Assembly (NCBI RefSeq): GCF_000471905.2
Contig: NW_006499810.1
Coordinates: forward strand, 3,054,563-3,118,562
Length of the DNA: 64,000 bases
Direction of reading: 5' to 3'
DNA from: Amborella trichopoda
Lineage: Eukaryota > Streptophyta > Magnoliopsida > Amborellales > Amborellaceae
Shown here: piece after piece, positions 33,465 through 45,165 of the stretch
Layout: the number at the start of each line of letters is the position of its first letter
How positions within the stretch are numbered: the first letter of the stretch is position 1
Notes under the pieces: model-generated
The model's database searches: none
Seen by the model: the letters and a program-made list of their open reading frames with translations, nothing else
Told to the model about the DNA's origin: nothing
Made by a program: the position numbers and the translations under genes

Positions 33465-33730
33465 AGGAAAAGGTGGAAGCACTTTGATTGGATGTACCAG
33501 ACATACAAAGCGGACTTCTTTGGTAAGGAACTAGCCTATGATGGAGAGTGCATCCTACTCACAATGAGGGTCCTTCCACATAACAACATGGAGTTCACAA
33601 TTGTGCTGAAAGACTTGGCTTCCAACAGGCGTTGGAAGCTAACCCCAGTCATCGCCATGCACATCACAACAGAACACGATTCACCAACGTTCATCAAAGG
33701 ATCGAGCAAGCAAAAGTCGCGCACAATTAA
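33465..33730 (+). pseudogene. AGO4-like: AGO4-clade Argonaute N-domain fragment captured in element C
   Basis: The open frame at 33492-33779 (95 codons) does not belong to any retrotransposon domain. Its first half, QTYKADFFGKELAYDGE, then LLT, LP-x-N-N-x-EFTIVL and SNR, matches in order and spacing the N-terminal domain of AGO4/6/9-type Argonautes, which bind 24-nt siRNAs and direct DNA methylation. In-frame codons upstream (WKHFDW) and a G-K-G-G in a shifted frame fit the preceding GKGIGRK...D region, implying a small deletion. The second half (from about 33635) is weaker; a KSRTIK may match the R-S-K-T-F-K segment. It lies in the sense orientation of the element. No PAZ, MID or PIWI part was found, so the protein could not act as an Argonaute. 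Confidence 0.75.
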
Positions 33731-33790
33731 AGCCAGACGCATCATGTTACTAGCCAAGTGCGACCAAGGCACTAACTAACATCGCGCTTG

Positions 33791-34012
33791 ACTAGCACCG
33801 GCTATGTTTCTAAGGTCTAGCATCTGCTACATCTCATAAGGCTAGCGCCGTCTGTGTTTCTGAGACCCAACGCCAGCTGCGTATCTTAAGGCTAGAGCCG
33901 GTTGTGTTTCTGAGGCACAACGTCGGCTGTGTATCTTAAGGGTAGTGCCTGCTGTGTTTCTAAGACACAACACCGGCTGCGTTTCCTAATGTTAGCGCCT
34001 GCTGTGTTTTCA
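33791..34012 (+). repeat. 3'-region repeats of element C (gccggctgtgtttct)
   Basis: About six degenerate units of 35-40 bp contain gcgccggctgtgtttctaag. The same word recurs at 37590-37760 on the other side of the solo LTR, which shows that the solo LTR interrupted one array. Confidence 0.75.
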
Positions 34013-34573
34013 AGGCCCCTAGCCACCGTGACTGTTCACCTCCCGGTGACCCTTCGTTTCCCTGCACCTCTTCGGCTCCCATGACACTTTGATGCCTAAG
34101 ACTCCTTGTCTCCCCGGTGACTGCGCAGCTTCCTGAGACTCCTCGTCTTCTTGCAACAGATCGAATTCCCAACGTGACCCTTCATCTCCCCCCGACTCTT
34201 CACCTTCCAGGGACCCCGTGATTCGTCACCTCTTGGTGACCCTTCGTCTCCATGTGACTGTTCGCCTCCCTATGACCTCTCTGTTTCCTATTGAAAAACT
34301 CCCCCTCTCTTGTTGGAAACCGACTGAGAAACCTTTCCTCTTCCTTCGCCTTGTCAGAAGACCACCAGAAACCAATGGAAAATTCCTAGGCAGCCCCCTG
34401 TTGTGACTTTCGCCCTTTTTCCCCTTTTACGGAACCCCTAAAATCACGACCGGAGTATTTGAAGCTCCCCTTCTGAGAAAAACCCGTGTGTACCTTTGTC
34501 GGTATTCTCTCCTTTAGCCGGAGTCCTCTTCTTCTCCCTGGCAAATTCTTGCAAACTTCGCAAAAGACCCTGC
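34013..34573 (+). repeat. Diverged repeats (gtgacccttcgtctcc) in the element C 3' region
   Basis: Several copies of gtgacccttcgtctcc and variants occur at 34020-34270, followed by unique sequence up to the solo LTR. No gene is visible. Confidence 0.5.
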
Positions 34574-37521
34574 TGGTTAGGCGCCTCGATCTCGCCCTCC
34601 GGATCCTTCGGGGATCGGGCAGATGCGTCTCAGATTTCAAGGAGACCTAGGATGTTTTGAGATCGCTCTCTCGGGAATCTCGTTCAAGAACAAGGGCAAG
34701 TATTACCAACCGGTGAGAGATGACTTTAAGGTCGTGAGGGGGATTTACCTCACGTGGGTTCGTGACGTGCTCGGGCTAGCTCGCATGGGCACCCTCTTAG
34801 ATCATGTTGGAAAGCCCCCTGGCCTATGGAATCGCCTCCCTTGACCTGTTTCTCCTTTCCTACAAACACACACACACACGCACACATATTAGAAGTACCG
34901 ATAAGTGGGGCAAGGTCCCCACCTTGTCACAGGATGAAATAAAAATGAAAGACATGAGTTAAAATAAAAATTAAAATATTGAATTAGGATTAAAATGGAA
35001 TGAAGTGATGTGAAATGAAATGAAGTAAAATAAAAGGGATAGAAGAAAATAAAATACGATGAGACAATTAAAATAAATAAATAAATAAAAATTGAGTAAG
35101 GGATAATAGGATAGAATAAATGGAATAAAAATAAAATACTATGGAATAAAGGAAAATGAAATAAAATAAATGAGGTGAGAAAAATAAAATAAAATTAATA
35201 AGGTAAATAAAATAAAGAAGATAAAGATAAATTAAAATAAAATTGGTGGAGTGAATGGAATAAGGTAAATGAATATAAGATAAAATAAATGGCATAAAAA
35301 AAATGGAATGAAATAAATTATGGTGAAATAAATAAAATAAGTGAGATTAATAAGATAAAATGGAATAAAAAAGATTAATGACGTAAATAAAATAAAATGG
35401 GGTAAGGAAAATAAAATAAGAATGTGGATAAACTAAGATAAAATTAGTAGATGAGGATAAGTGAAATAAAATAATAATAATAATAATAAAAGTGAATTGG
35501 TAAGGGAGGGAGATGTTTTTTTTTAAAAAAAGGTAAAGTATTTTGGTTAAGAGAGAGAAAGGGTAAGAGTGGGTTTCATTGAGTTATTTGGGTGCTCTAA
35601 GGTGCATAACAAAAAAAAAGGTAAGACATTAAAATAATATTAAAAAAAAACACTAAAGTTGTACTTTGGTAAAAAGGGGATGGCGTAGGGAGAGAGAATG
35701 ACCCGAGGAGCTGTTTTTGGGTTTTTATATGAGAGGGAGAAAGCCCGGTGAAGGTAAATGAGAGAGTTTGCAGGAAACGCGAGGAGGATGCCGAAGATCA
35801 TGAAGAGTAGGACGAGAGGTAATGGCGAACACAGCAGGTAGAAGGAGATAGACGAAGGACAGGGGCGGAGATGATACAGAAATTGATGGCAAGAATGGCG
35901 CAACAGAGGTGGCGAAAATGGTTGCAATTTGAAAGAGCTGGAGGTGGGCAGGTCGTAGGTACCCTTAGAGAGAGAAAAAGAGCATGGTGGCAATGCGGCG
36001 ACAGAGAGAGAAAGCGGATGGTGAGAATTGGTGGCAGATTAGAGAGAAGTGGGTTGTTGGTGGTTGTATAAAAGACGAAAGGACGGGGGGCTGAATTTTG
36101 GGGGAGAGAGTAGGTTGCAGAGGATGGCATGGGGGTGGAAGGTGATGTTGTTGATGGTGTGGCTGCAATGGCAGGGACGAGACAACTGCGGGAGTGATGG
36201 TTTGTTGTAATTGGAGTGGATGAAATGGAGGGGCAAGAGGTCACTGGTTGGAAAAGAAGAGCGCTGCTATAATGGTTGGTGACTGCGATTGAGGGCGATG
36301 GGGACTGCTGTGAAGAGGGCGTGTGATTGCAGGTGGTGGTGGAGCAGCTGCGGGAAACAGAGGAAATGATAGTGGCAGCCAGTTGGAGTCGAGAGATGGA
36401 CTGGCGCTGAGTTTGGAGAGAATGGATTGGCATTGGGGTTTGGAGAGAATGAATTGGCACCAGGGTTTGGAGAGAATGGACTGGCGCTACGTGAAAATTG
36501 CCCAACCGGCGCTACCTGAAAATTTCCCAACCAGCGCCATGTAAAAATTGCCCAACTCGCGCTAAGGTTATGAAAATTTGTGGAACGGTGATCGTGCGGG
36601 ACTACGGAATGTGAGAGAAAAGAGGAGACTTGAAGGTAAAAGGAAGGTGCACATAGAATAGAAAGTGAGACAGTCATAAAGAACCACCAAGAAAAGATAG
36701 AGGAGGTAGACCCGAGGTTGCATATAGAGCTGGTGGATATGAAGGAAATAAAATATAAAAAAAAAGGGGAATTGTAGTTTTACTAGACCACAAGAATGGA
36801 GAGGAGAAATTTGTGGTTGTGAGGGTCTACAGGGGTAAGGGAAGAGAACGGTTGTGGTTATGGGGACCACAAAGTTAAAAAGAAAAAGAGAAGAGGGGAA
36901 AAATGAGAGAAAACCCAACCGATGCTCAAAATGAGAGGAGAGGAGAGAGAAAACCTAGCCAAAGTTGGAAATGAGAAGGGAGGAGAGAGAAAAGAGAGAT
37001 AGAGATGAGAAGAGAGAGAAAAAAAGAGAGAGAAAGAAAATAGAGGAGAGAGAAAAGAGGAAGAGAGAGAAAATTACTTTACACAAAGGTATCGACCTTT
37101 TTCTTCTCTCTCCTCTCTCTCTCCAAAACGTACTCAAGAACTTAAGCAAGAATGAAAATTTTATTGAATGATGGAAAAGTGAACCCAAGGTCCTGTTTAC
37201 AATTGCGTGTGGTGTTTATATAGAATTGGGCCCAAACATGGGGTGGACACCCAAAAGTAACCCTAAATGAAGGTAATTATGATTTAATTGAATTAAAAAA
37301 AATTGAAAAAATGGGATGCAAAATGATTGTTTTGTCCCTACTTAACAAAATTTGAAATTCCTGAAAAGTCCCTGTTGCTGCTCGAAAACATGTGCGCTTT
37401 TTCATGACTGATCCGGGGTTGTTCTGATGCCCATTTGATCGAAAGATGAATATTTTCTTGTAGGGCTCGGCCTGACGATCGATTTGATACCAATTTTGAG
37501 CCATGGATCGTGTTTCAAACA
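34574..37521 (-). repeat. Reverse-oriented solo LTR with internal deletion
   Basis: The reverse complement starts TGTTTGAAACAC, as Tat LTRs do, then jumps directly to the segment found about 0.9 kb into LTR2 (gatccatggctc near 26305). It continues to an end ...TAACCA at 34574. A TATA-like box (tctatataaac on the minus strand, about 37215) and the A/T pentamer-rich block (about 34930-35490 on plus) are present. No PBS follows and no internal region is attached, so it is a solo LTR. No target-site duplication could be seen. A 235-codon minus frame at 35798-36505 is Ser/Pro/His-rich low-complexity sequence. Confidence 0.75.
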
Positions 37522-37589
37522 CACGGGAATAGTGTGAGGCCCCTCTTGTTTGCTCACACGAGAATAGTGTGAGACCCAAACACAAGTCA

Positions 37590-38270
37590 TTGCCGGCTGT
37601 GTAATCTCAACCCATCGCCGTCTGTGTAATCTCAACCCATCTCTAGCTATGTAATCTTAACCCAGCACCAGTTGTGTTCTAAATGGTTCAACGCCTGCTG
37701 TGTTTTAAATCACCCAGCTCTGACTGTGTTCTTGAAAGCCTAGCGCCGGCTGTGTTCTCAAAAACTTTATCGCTAAGTGTGTTGCTGTCGCCTGTACTGA
37801 CGCTGCATATGTCAATGGTGCCACTGCCCATGACCATTGTTGTACACTCCCCGTGCTAATGTCGCGCCTGTGTCAGCACTTGGTTTGCCCCGTGCACGTC
37901 TCACCACTATCCCCAGTGGAGTTGTGAGCACGCCATTGCCATTCATCCTTAGTAGAGTTGCACCTAGGTTCGTGACTTGTCATCCTCTATGGAGTCAAGA
38001 ACATGCTACTATCCCTCATCCTCAGTAGGGATTACACTCCTACTATCATTTTATCCCCAACGGAGTTAACATCATGCTTACCCCTTTTATCCCCTATGGG
38101 TCAGTCTCACACTAAGCTTCTTATCCCCAGGAGTCGAGTTACCTTCCATGGCGTCATACATGTCCCCTAATCCCCAGTAAAGTCTGCTTCCCATCTAAAA
38201 ACCCTGCTAACATTTTATCCCTAGGGAGTCTTTACTATTCGCAGACCTATTCCCCAAGGAGCTTCACTTA
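37590..38270 (+). repeat. Element C 3' region: two repeat arrays
   Basis: At 37590-37760 the word gccggctgtgt recurs about every 35-40 bp, continuing the array at 33791. From about 37900 to 38270 the word atccccagtggagt or a variant recurs eight or more times at irregular spacing. No coding similarity is seen. Confidence 0.65.
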
Positions 38271-38279
38271 TAGGGTGAC

Positions 38280-39110
38280 CCACCAACGCTCCGTATTGCA
38301 TGGCTTTAAATGCACAGCAGGTCCAAACTATATGACCTTAAACTGTAGCAGATGTCTAGTTGCATGACCATAAACTACATGGTCTGTACTGCATGACTTT
38401 AAACTACACAACTCAGCTCCAAGCTATATGACCTTAAACCATAATGCACGTCTTGGCCACATAACGTTAAAAAGCTTAGCACCATGGTCCAAACTATATG
38501 ACCCTAAATTGTAGCGGAAGTCTAGTTGCACGACCTTAAACTGCTTGGTTTTAGTTGCATGACTTAAAACTGCATAACCACGGTCCAAACTATATGACCC
38601 TAAGCCATAGTGCACGTCCTAGCCACATGAAGTTAAACTACTTTGCACAGGTCCTGGAGGCATAACCCTAAAAACGCCCTCACGCACGTGCACACGCCCT
38701 TTATGTGCATCTTCATGCACGTCCTCCCTAACCTACCTGTCCATGTGTGCACACCACCTTCATCAACTCCCTAGTAAATCCACCTTCCTTCATTACCATT
38801 CCCATGTGAGTTTCACCCATACTCACAAAACGACAAATCATCCTGCCATCCATACCCGCCGTCAGTTAGTGAGTCACCAGGTTTTCACCTACCAATCATA
38901 CGTCATCCATCTTTCATAGGTAGACTCGTGCCATCTCCTCAAAGTGAGCTAAAAGCACCATCATACTCACTCCATGGCCTCTACAGACTGCCATTCATCA
39001 CCATCATGGTCCAGTTGTATGACCTTAAATTGTAGTGCTTGTTCTAACCGCATGACGTTAAACTGCTTCACACAGGTCCTGAAGGCATAACCTTAAACAC
39101 TCCTTCAGAA
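38280..39110 (+). repeat. Element C 3' region: repeats with tatgaccttaaactg
   Basis: Units of roughly 80-90 bp contain ccaaactatatgaccttaaa and a later gcatgacgttaaactgc. The array runs to about 38680 and one further unit lies at 39005-39110. A single copy is also found before LTR2 (25262-25370). The region between (38690-39000) is unique and shows no gene. Confidence 0.65.
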
Positions 39111-40286
39111 AAAAAAAAAAGAGAAAAAGAAAGAGAATAACAGGCATAGTGTATAGCCAGACAAGTGAACGCCATGAGTCAAAATGACGGACAGATTCAC
39201 GAAACCATGAGTAAAAGAGTTCCATGAATAAAAACCTGGGCACGGTGAAAACCCAAAAAAAAAGGGGCACCGTGAGTAAAAATAAAAAAATAAGGGTGGA
39301 CATGGCCGAAAGGACATGGGTAAAAGAGCCCCAAACAAAAAGGAAGTTGGTGAAAACTGTCTCTACAACACCGCTTCCCAAATCCAAGTGAAAATCCGCA
39401 AAGGATGCTTGGACCAATAAACAGGTTGATGCAGCACTCGGCTTCATCCCACACTCAAAAGAAAATTCCCTGGTATCACAGTAGCAGGACCCAAAAAATA
39501 TGAGCTTCAAGGAAAGATTCCGACAGCTTAAGTCCATTCGCAAAAAATGACTCGAAGGACATAAGACTCGTCAAGAAGGCAAGACCAGTCTCGTGAAAAA
39601 GAGCACTATTCCCACAAGGTCGCTAACACACTTCAAAGATGTTGAAGAAACCCTAAGAAAGCCAAGTCAGCCATGACTTTGGACCTGTTATGCCGCAATT
39701 AGGATTGAATCCTCAGGGGTCGCTTCGGACAAAAAAGAGAGGTATCTTGATTGTTGAAACTGCTAACAGTGGGTAGGGGTTATACCCAAAGCTGGTCCCC
39801 TCGATAAACTGAGGTACCATGCCTGCCAAGGAATATCTACTGTATAGTGTAGATGGATGCCAACCAAAGGCCTTTCAGCATACCATCCAGAACAAACAAA
39901 ATCCTTGAAATGTGGATCAACACCATAGGATACAAAAAACCCAGACTAAATGGGAAAAATGCCTTTCAACACCGCACTCGACTGGACTGCCAGATGGGCC
40001 TGATTCTGACCAACGAGGTCCGTACAAAATCCTCAGCTTCAGAATCACAAACAGTCCATGCGAGGGTGAGGACTTTGATAGGATCCCTCAAAACAGTCTC
40101 TTCTTCCCCTATAGTCTCCACAGATGGACGTGTACATTGCATCCAAACGTCTTAGCATCCTAGTTACAGCATTGCCTGAATGTCCTCGGCATTCACGTGG
40201 TCCTGCGGCTAGCAAGAAAAAAGCAATAAAGCTGAAGGAAATTTTTTGAATGTTGTCATTCTCGCTTCTCTTGAAGCACAAAATTC
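39111..40286 (+). other. Element C 3' untranslated region
   Basis: This stretch is partly co-linear with 45890-47033 in element B; for example gcttggaccaataa and caggttgatgca occur in both (39400, 45990). ORFs such as 39058-39543 (minus) and 39853-40155 have no domain and are not conserved in B. Confidence 0.55.
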
Positions 40287-40298
40287 GGTGGGGCAAGC
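40287..40298 (+). promoter_or_regulatory. Polypurine-tract-like site of element C
   Basis: ggtggggcaagc lies immediately before LTR3. The corresponding ggtaaggcaagc lies at 47034-47045 before LTR4. The position fits plus-strand priming. It is short and not pure purine. Confidence 0.5.
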
Positions 40299-41116
40299 TG
40301 TTTGAAAACATTTTTCAACACCTTAAGACCCGATGCGGAATAAAAGAGAAACCAGTCAATAAAGCCTTAACATATAGTGGAATTCTCGACAGTCTCATAA
40401 TTGCCCTAGAACTGGTTAGAATCTTCCTAAGCACTCCAAAAGGCCACCTGCCAAGTTTCATCTCAATTCGACATGTTTAAGGCAGTGCAGACAAAGAAAC
40501 AATTTTGGAAAGATTAGCCCCTAGCACCCTGAAACGGACCCGTAACGAGAACTATATTTTCGGTGCGTCAAATAGCTATGGGACTACCGTCATTGGATCC
40601 GGTACGGTAAAAAACCTTTATGGGTCAAGTTTCGGCTTAATCGAACATTTCAGGATAAAGTTATGAGTTAAACATTAAAAAGGAGTAGGCCGCACACTAT
40701 TCCTGTGCGGCCTCCCAGGACCAATCTCCATTAAAGGAGGCTGGTGTGCACAGTCCCAAGCAACAACTTCAAATACTTTTATCTCACTCGTTTTAAGACA
40801 GATCGCTCTCAAATTTGGTGAGCGTGTTCATCTTATCAAGATGAGCGTTTTGATATGTGGCACGACCCATAACGATACCCGAGCAGGGAGAAAAATTAGA
40901 GAGAAGTTTATGATTTGTGAAGATAGTTGAAAAAAATTTAGCAGCAGTACGCCTCGCTCGAGTGGCCATATCACGGCACTTGCATACCCGATCAACACGA
41001 AACCAATTGTATTATGTACGTAAGTCCGAGGCCATCTTTGGTCCGATCCCCGTGTAAGATGAATGGTTGGATTCGGCACATGAAGGCGTCAAAAGTTGTT
41101 ACAGATTCCGGCCACT
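40299..41116 (+). repeat. LTR3, truncated 3' LTR of element C
   Basis: It starts TGTTTGAAAACA and matches LTR2 for about 800 bp, then stops inside U3 where minus-strand gypsy sequence begins. It keeps a perfect nine-base hairpin, ggccgcaca / tgtgcggcc, at 40688-40712. Confidence 0.8.
40688..40712 (+). promoter_or_regulatory. U3 stem-loop in LTR3
   Basis: ggccgcaca and tgtgcggcc are perfect complements around a seven-base loop. LTR4 has a related, imperfect form near 47438 (ggccgcgcg...gtgtggcc) and LTR1 a more decayed one near 17722. Confidence 0.65.
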
Positions 41117-42212
41117 GGAATGAATGAGAGGATCCAAAGTCAATTAATACTTTAACATTAATATTGCAAATTGAGAGCATGCCTCTGATCACCGAGGTGG
41201 ATGCCTTAGCCTCTTATTCAGTGAGTGCGAACACTCGCCCTTGAGTCTTCGGGCGATCCTCGGTCTTCATCATCTAGCAGTCCTTCACCGAGTGGCCAAG
41301 CTTGCTGCATTTCAGACATACATTCTTCTCTCAGTAGCATTTCGCAACAGCGTGGTTGCTTCTCCCACAATAAGTACAAACCGGGTGTCGGTCATTGTCC
41401 ATATTTCCCGCAAGACTCTTTGGAATCCTTGGGTTTGGTGGGTATGGCCTCCCTTTGGTGTTTCTCCTTGAAGACTACCAGGGTTTCTTCCCGAACTTTC
41501 TCAACGGCACAACTTTCCTTTTCCTTCCTCCCTTAACCTGTGATCCTCACATTCTTTTTCCATCTTCAGAGCAGGTCTACCATCGGGTTGTATGACTTTA
41601 TATTGGCTGACATCATGCTACTTCTGATAGCTGGCGGCAAGCCCCTTTCAAATTTATCTGCCTTTTGCGTCTCGATATTTATGACGTGGGGTGCATACCT
41701 AGAGAGCTCTACAAATCGGGCGGCTTATTGTTCAAGAGTCATACCCCCTTGCTAGAGTTCAATGAATTCTACTTCCTTCATTTCCTTGACTAAATCAGGG
41801 AAGTACTTCTCATCAAATGTTGCCAAGAAGTTTTCCTAGGTGACCTCGGTCCCTGTCTCCCTCTAAGTCTGCTTCACCGAGTCCACAAGTATTCTGCTTC
41901 CCCTTCCAGCATAAAGGTCCCTAGTCTGACTTTTTGCTCATCTGAGCAGTGTAACACCTCTAAGATTTTCTCTATCTATTTCTTCCACCTCTCAGCCTTC
42001 TCCACTCCTCCATGCCCCAAAATGCTTGGGGGTGCAATTCTCCTAAACCTCTCCATGAGGCTACTGTCATTCTGCTCGGGCGTAGGGGTAGATTGGGTTG
42101 GAATCGATTCCTTCATCATTTGGGTCATAGCCCCCAAAGTCTTGTAAAACTCGCCGAGTGCCTCATTATTTTCATTACTGGAACTCACATAGTGGTTACG
42201 AGCTCTCGGCAT
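41117..42212 (-). pseudogene. gag and start of protease of the minus-strand gypsy
   Basis: The frame begins MPRARNHY at 42212 and reads FRRIAPPSILGHGGVEKAER, then EVLHCSDEQKVRLGTFMLEG, a typical gypsy gag core. Near 41270-41390 two CCHC knuckles are visible: C-T-Y-C-G...H-A-V-A-K-C and C-L-K-C-S-K-L-G-H-S-V-K-D-C. Protease begins with GRVFALTE and reaches LIDFGSSHSF, in which the catalytic Asp (codon at 41139-41141) is followed by Phe where Ser or Thr belongs. Several stops and frameshifts are present. Confidence 0.75.
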
Positions 42213-42310
42213 CCTTTAACCTAGTCACAAGAACACACAGTCACTTGCCTACCCGAAAACTAATCTAAGGGCTCTCCTAAACTTCCGAGGCCAAGAATCC
42301 TCTCCTGGCT

Positions 42311-42322
42311 GCTCTGATACCA
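42311..42322 (-). promoter_or_regulatory. Primer-binding site for initiator tRNA-Met
   Basis: The reverse complement is tggtatcagagc, the classical plant iMet primer-binding site, four bases after the LTR end (...TTGACA). Confidence 0.85.
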
Positions 42323-42326
42323 TATC

Positions 42327-45000
42327 TGTCAAGACCCCACCCTCGACCATTGTACCTTACGTGGCGATGGGAGATCGAACGCAGGTTCGCAATCCAATGT
42401 AACGTTTGTCACTCAGGTAGGAGTGGACTCAATGCCTTTATTTTCGGTAATCGAGCAAACCATGGAAAAAAACTAGAACAAAAACTCAACTAGTAGAAGA
42501 GTAAGGAAAAACTCCACAGCCCAAAAATCATAATATAAAAATCTTCCAAAATATTACATTCAGTTTGGGGTACCTAGGCCAATATTACACATATCCACCA
42601 AGAACAAAACAAAACTAGGGCCAAACAGCCCAGACATAAACAAGGTCTAAGCACCTTCTTCAAGAACACTTGCTTCGTCATCTAGCCGCCAAACACGAAT
42701 TTCCAGCCTTGCACTTGTCGCTATCAATCTACAGGGAGAGGAGAAATAATGTGATGAGCTATACAGCACAGTAAGCAGGTCTAATGTCATGCATCTATGG
42801 TGGTTCTATCCATGTGTGAAAACAGTATAGTTCATATTCATGTGTGAAAACAGTATAGTTCATCGATATAAAGTCATAGTTTAGCATATATGCATATCAG
42901 GTCAAGGCATCGAATATGAATAGTTCATTTAAACGACATTTACCTTTAAATCGGTGTGATCATAAGCATTTGGTGAGTGAAATCATTAATCATCTTATCA
43001 TTGTACTACTAAACATTCCTTATACATAAATCAATTCTTATCCACTCACTCCATAAATCACCTACTCCCGCATTAGATGCCCTATCCATCAGGCTAAGCC
43101 AATTCGATTGCTTAAGACCTCTACCATTGTACAGGAGGGAGGGTAATGACAAGTAGGTTAATCCACTTCGTAATGCCCTCAACACACACACACACACAGT
43201 CTCCAACGCGTATTGGGGGTTCAATAGGCCCTTACTTTGCAAGGCATCAATCATTTCATTTCATAAATTTAGGGTGCAACCTCTTTCCTCTCCCTTAACC
43301 CGTTCCTATCATTATGCAGGTTAGGGGATATGCCGGCATCTCTTTCCGTACTACCAATGAGTGTCCCATCGCATAGCAGGCAATATCATAGCAGTATCCA
43401 CTACCAGTGAGTGTCCCACTGTGTAGTAGTCAATATCAACATAAGCATTGGTCATTAATCATACTATCGTAACAATATCAACTACCGGTGAGTGTCCCAC
43501 CACGTAGTGGCCAATTCATTACGGAATCATAACAATATCAATTACCGGTGAGTGTCCCACCGCATAGTGGCCAATACAATGCCTTACAATGGATGAATCA
43601 GATTCTCATAAATCAATGTCTCATAATCCATGTCTCATACATATGAATCATATTTCATCATAACATCATAACATCATAACATTAAGAAAAATACATGCCT
43701 TTCATAAGCTTTCACAGGGAATTTACACATAAGTCCTCTCAGTAGCATTTGGCATTCATTATGAATTCATTTCATCACTATCACACTCATGGCCCCTTTT
43801 TCTCACAAAGTGCAGTTTACACGACATCATTCACATATCTTTATGGCATTCTCATGGAATTTATCATATGGCATTCACATTTATCATATATCAAGATAAC
43901 TTAGTGCCGCATGGTCGTAAAATGATGCAGTGACAAGTCCCAGGGACATGGCCCTCTTGCGTGGGCGTAGCTCCCGATTTAGGGGGACTTTCAGGATGTC
44001 TTAAACATGAAACTTTGAGCTAATACACGAACCTTTACAAAGATAGTAATTTGAAAGGAATTTGGGGCCATTTGATGGGTCAATAGCTCAGTATAAGGTG
44101 AGCATTAGTTCTTGGAAATCTTCCCTGCAATAGTGTGCAGTGACATACTCGCACATTTCGGGTCATAATTCACCTCAAAACATGCAACTTTGAGTGCATT
44201 CATAAACCTTTCCAATGGTGAAAGTTTTAAGGTTTTTTTTTTGGACACCGTTTGCTGGGTCAAAAGCATTGCCCAAGGAGGGCCATAACTGTTGGAATTA
44301 GCAGCGACTGTAGCAATGTCATGCCTCGACAATTAAGGCCAAATCTTTTCTTCCAAGCAAAATTTCATCATGACATATAATTTAGACTTAAAGTAGACAT
44401 ACATGCCTTTCATTCCAGACAAGTTTGGTCCCATTAGGACGCCATTTGGCCATCAAACACGTTGATGCAAAAATAGTCACAGTTATGGAATTCATATGCT
44501 CAAGTTAACATGCTTTTAAAGAACACTTAATATTTCCTAGCCAAGCTACACTTTGGGGTTGGAACCTTGTTCATAATTAGGAGTCTCATAGTGAGCAATT
44601 TCATGAGTGTCCGTAAATAAAAAGATCATATATGTGGTAAAAACAGTCATGGAATTAAGAAACACAAAAATTAAAATTTCAACCTCATGTTAACACATTC
44701 ATTCTTCATATTTTCATTTTATCATGTTACCCATTCTAAATATTTGTTCTTTACATAAACTATGGATGCATAGAAACTAAACACACTTACCTTGACTTCT
44801 CACGGTATTTCAAATCCTCACTCATGGCCTCATGGGCTTTCCTTAAGCTTCACCACTGGGCTATCTTCAAGGGGTAGCAGTGAACTCCTAACGGGGAGAG
44901 AGGGAGTAGAATGAAGAAAACTGGTTGTCAAAGGGCTTAAGTACTCACGGTTGGTAGGATTCACTGTGGCTGACGCAATCACTCGTTACTCTGACACGTA
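42327..45000 (-). repeat. LTR of the minus-strand gypsy fragment
   Basis: The plus strand begins TGTCAAGACCCC directly beside the PBS. The stretch is AT-rich and non-coding and holds a tandem array at 43351-43575 with four units containing ctaccggtgagtgtcccacc. The other LTR edge could not be located; 44850-45050 is my estimate. Confidence 0.45.
43351..43575. repeat. Tandem units in the gypsy LTR (accggtgagtgtccca)
   Basis: Four units of about 50-80 bp carry ctaccRgtgagtgtcccac followed by a tagtggccaat-type tail. Spacing is irregular because of indels. Confidence 0.7.
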
Positions 45001-45165
45001 CGAAGCGGCGTTGACATGTATAGAGGCTGTACATTTGACTAAGACACTCGTGCTCTTTCTTGCTCCCCATTTTCAGTCGGCATTGGATCACAGTCGGCAC
45101 TAGCCTTGCATTCACAGACGACGAAGGGCGCTCTTACAGAGCCGACACCGTGTCCTCTTCTTACA

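Larger units (their letters stand above)
25379..41116 (+). mobile_element. Tat-like element C, nested in B, non-autonomous
   Basis: C comprises LTR2, PBS, leader, gag, two zinc-knuckle-like blocks, an in-frame jump to integrase, tandem repeats, an Argonaute-like fragment, more repeats (interrupted by a reversed solo LTR at 34574-37521), a polypurine tract and the truncated LTR3. LTR2 and LTR3 share states such as ctcaaatttggtgag and gctggtgtgcacag that differ from LTR1 and LTR4. Protease, RT and RNase H are absent, so C could only have moved with help from another element. Confidence 0.75.
41117..45050 (-). mobile_element. Ty3/gypsy (chromovirus-like) fragment, minus strand
   Basis: On the minus strand the order is LTR (from somewhere near 45000 down to 42327), a PBS complementary to initiator tRNA-Met, gag, a double CCHC zinc knuckle and the first part of protease, where it is cut at the LTR3 junction. 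The PBS and the gag style point to the Del/Tekay-like side of Ty3/gypsy, not to the Tat group. The right boundary is not resolved. Confidence 0.7.

Noticed and set aside
35798..36505. 235-codon minus-strand ORF
   Set aside because: It lies wholly in a solo LTR, is low-complexity, and the corresponding frame is not kept in LTR1 or LTR4.
43345..43580. CRISPR-like spaced repeats
   Set aside because: Spacing is irregular, units are diverged, and the array lies in an LTR of a plant retrotransposon.
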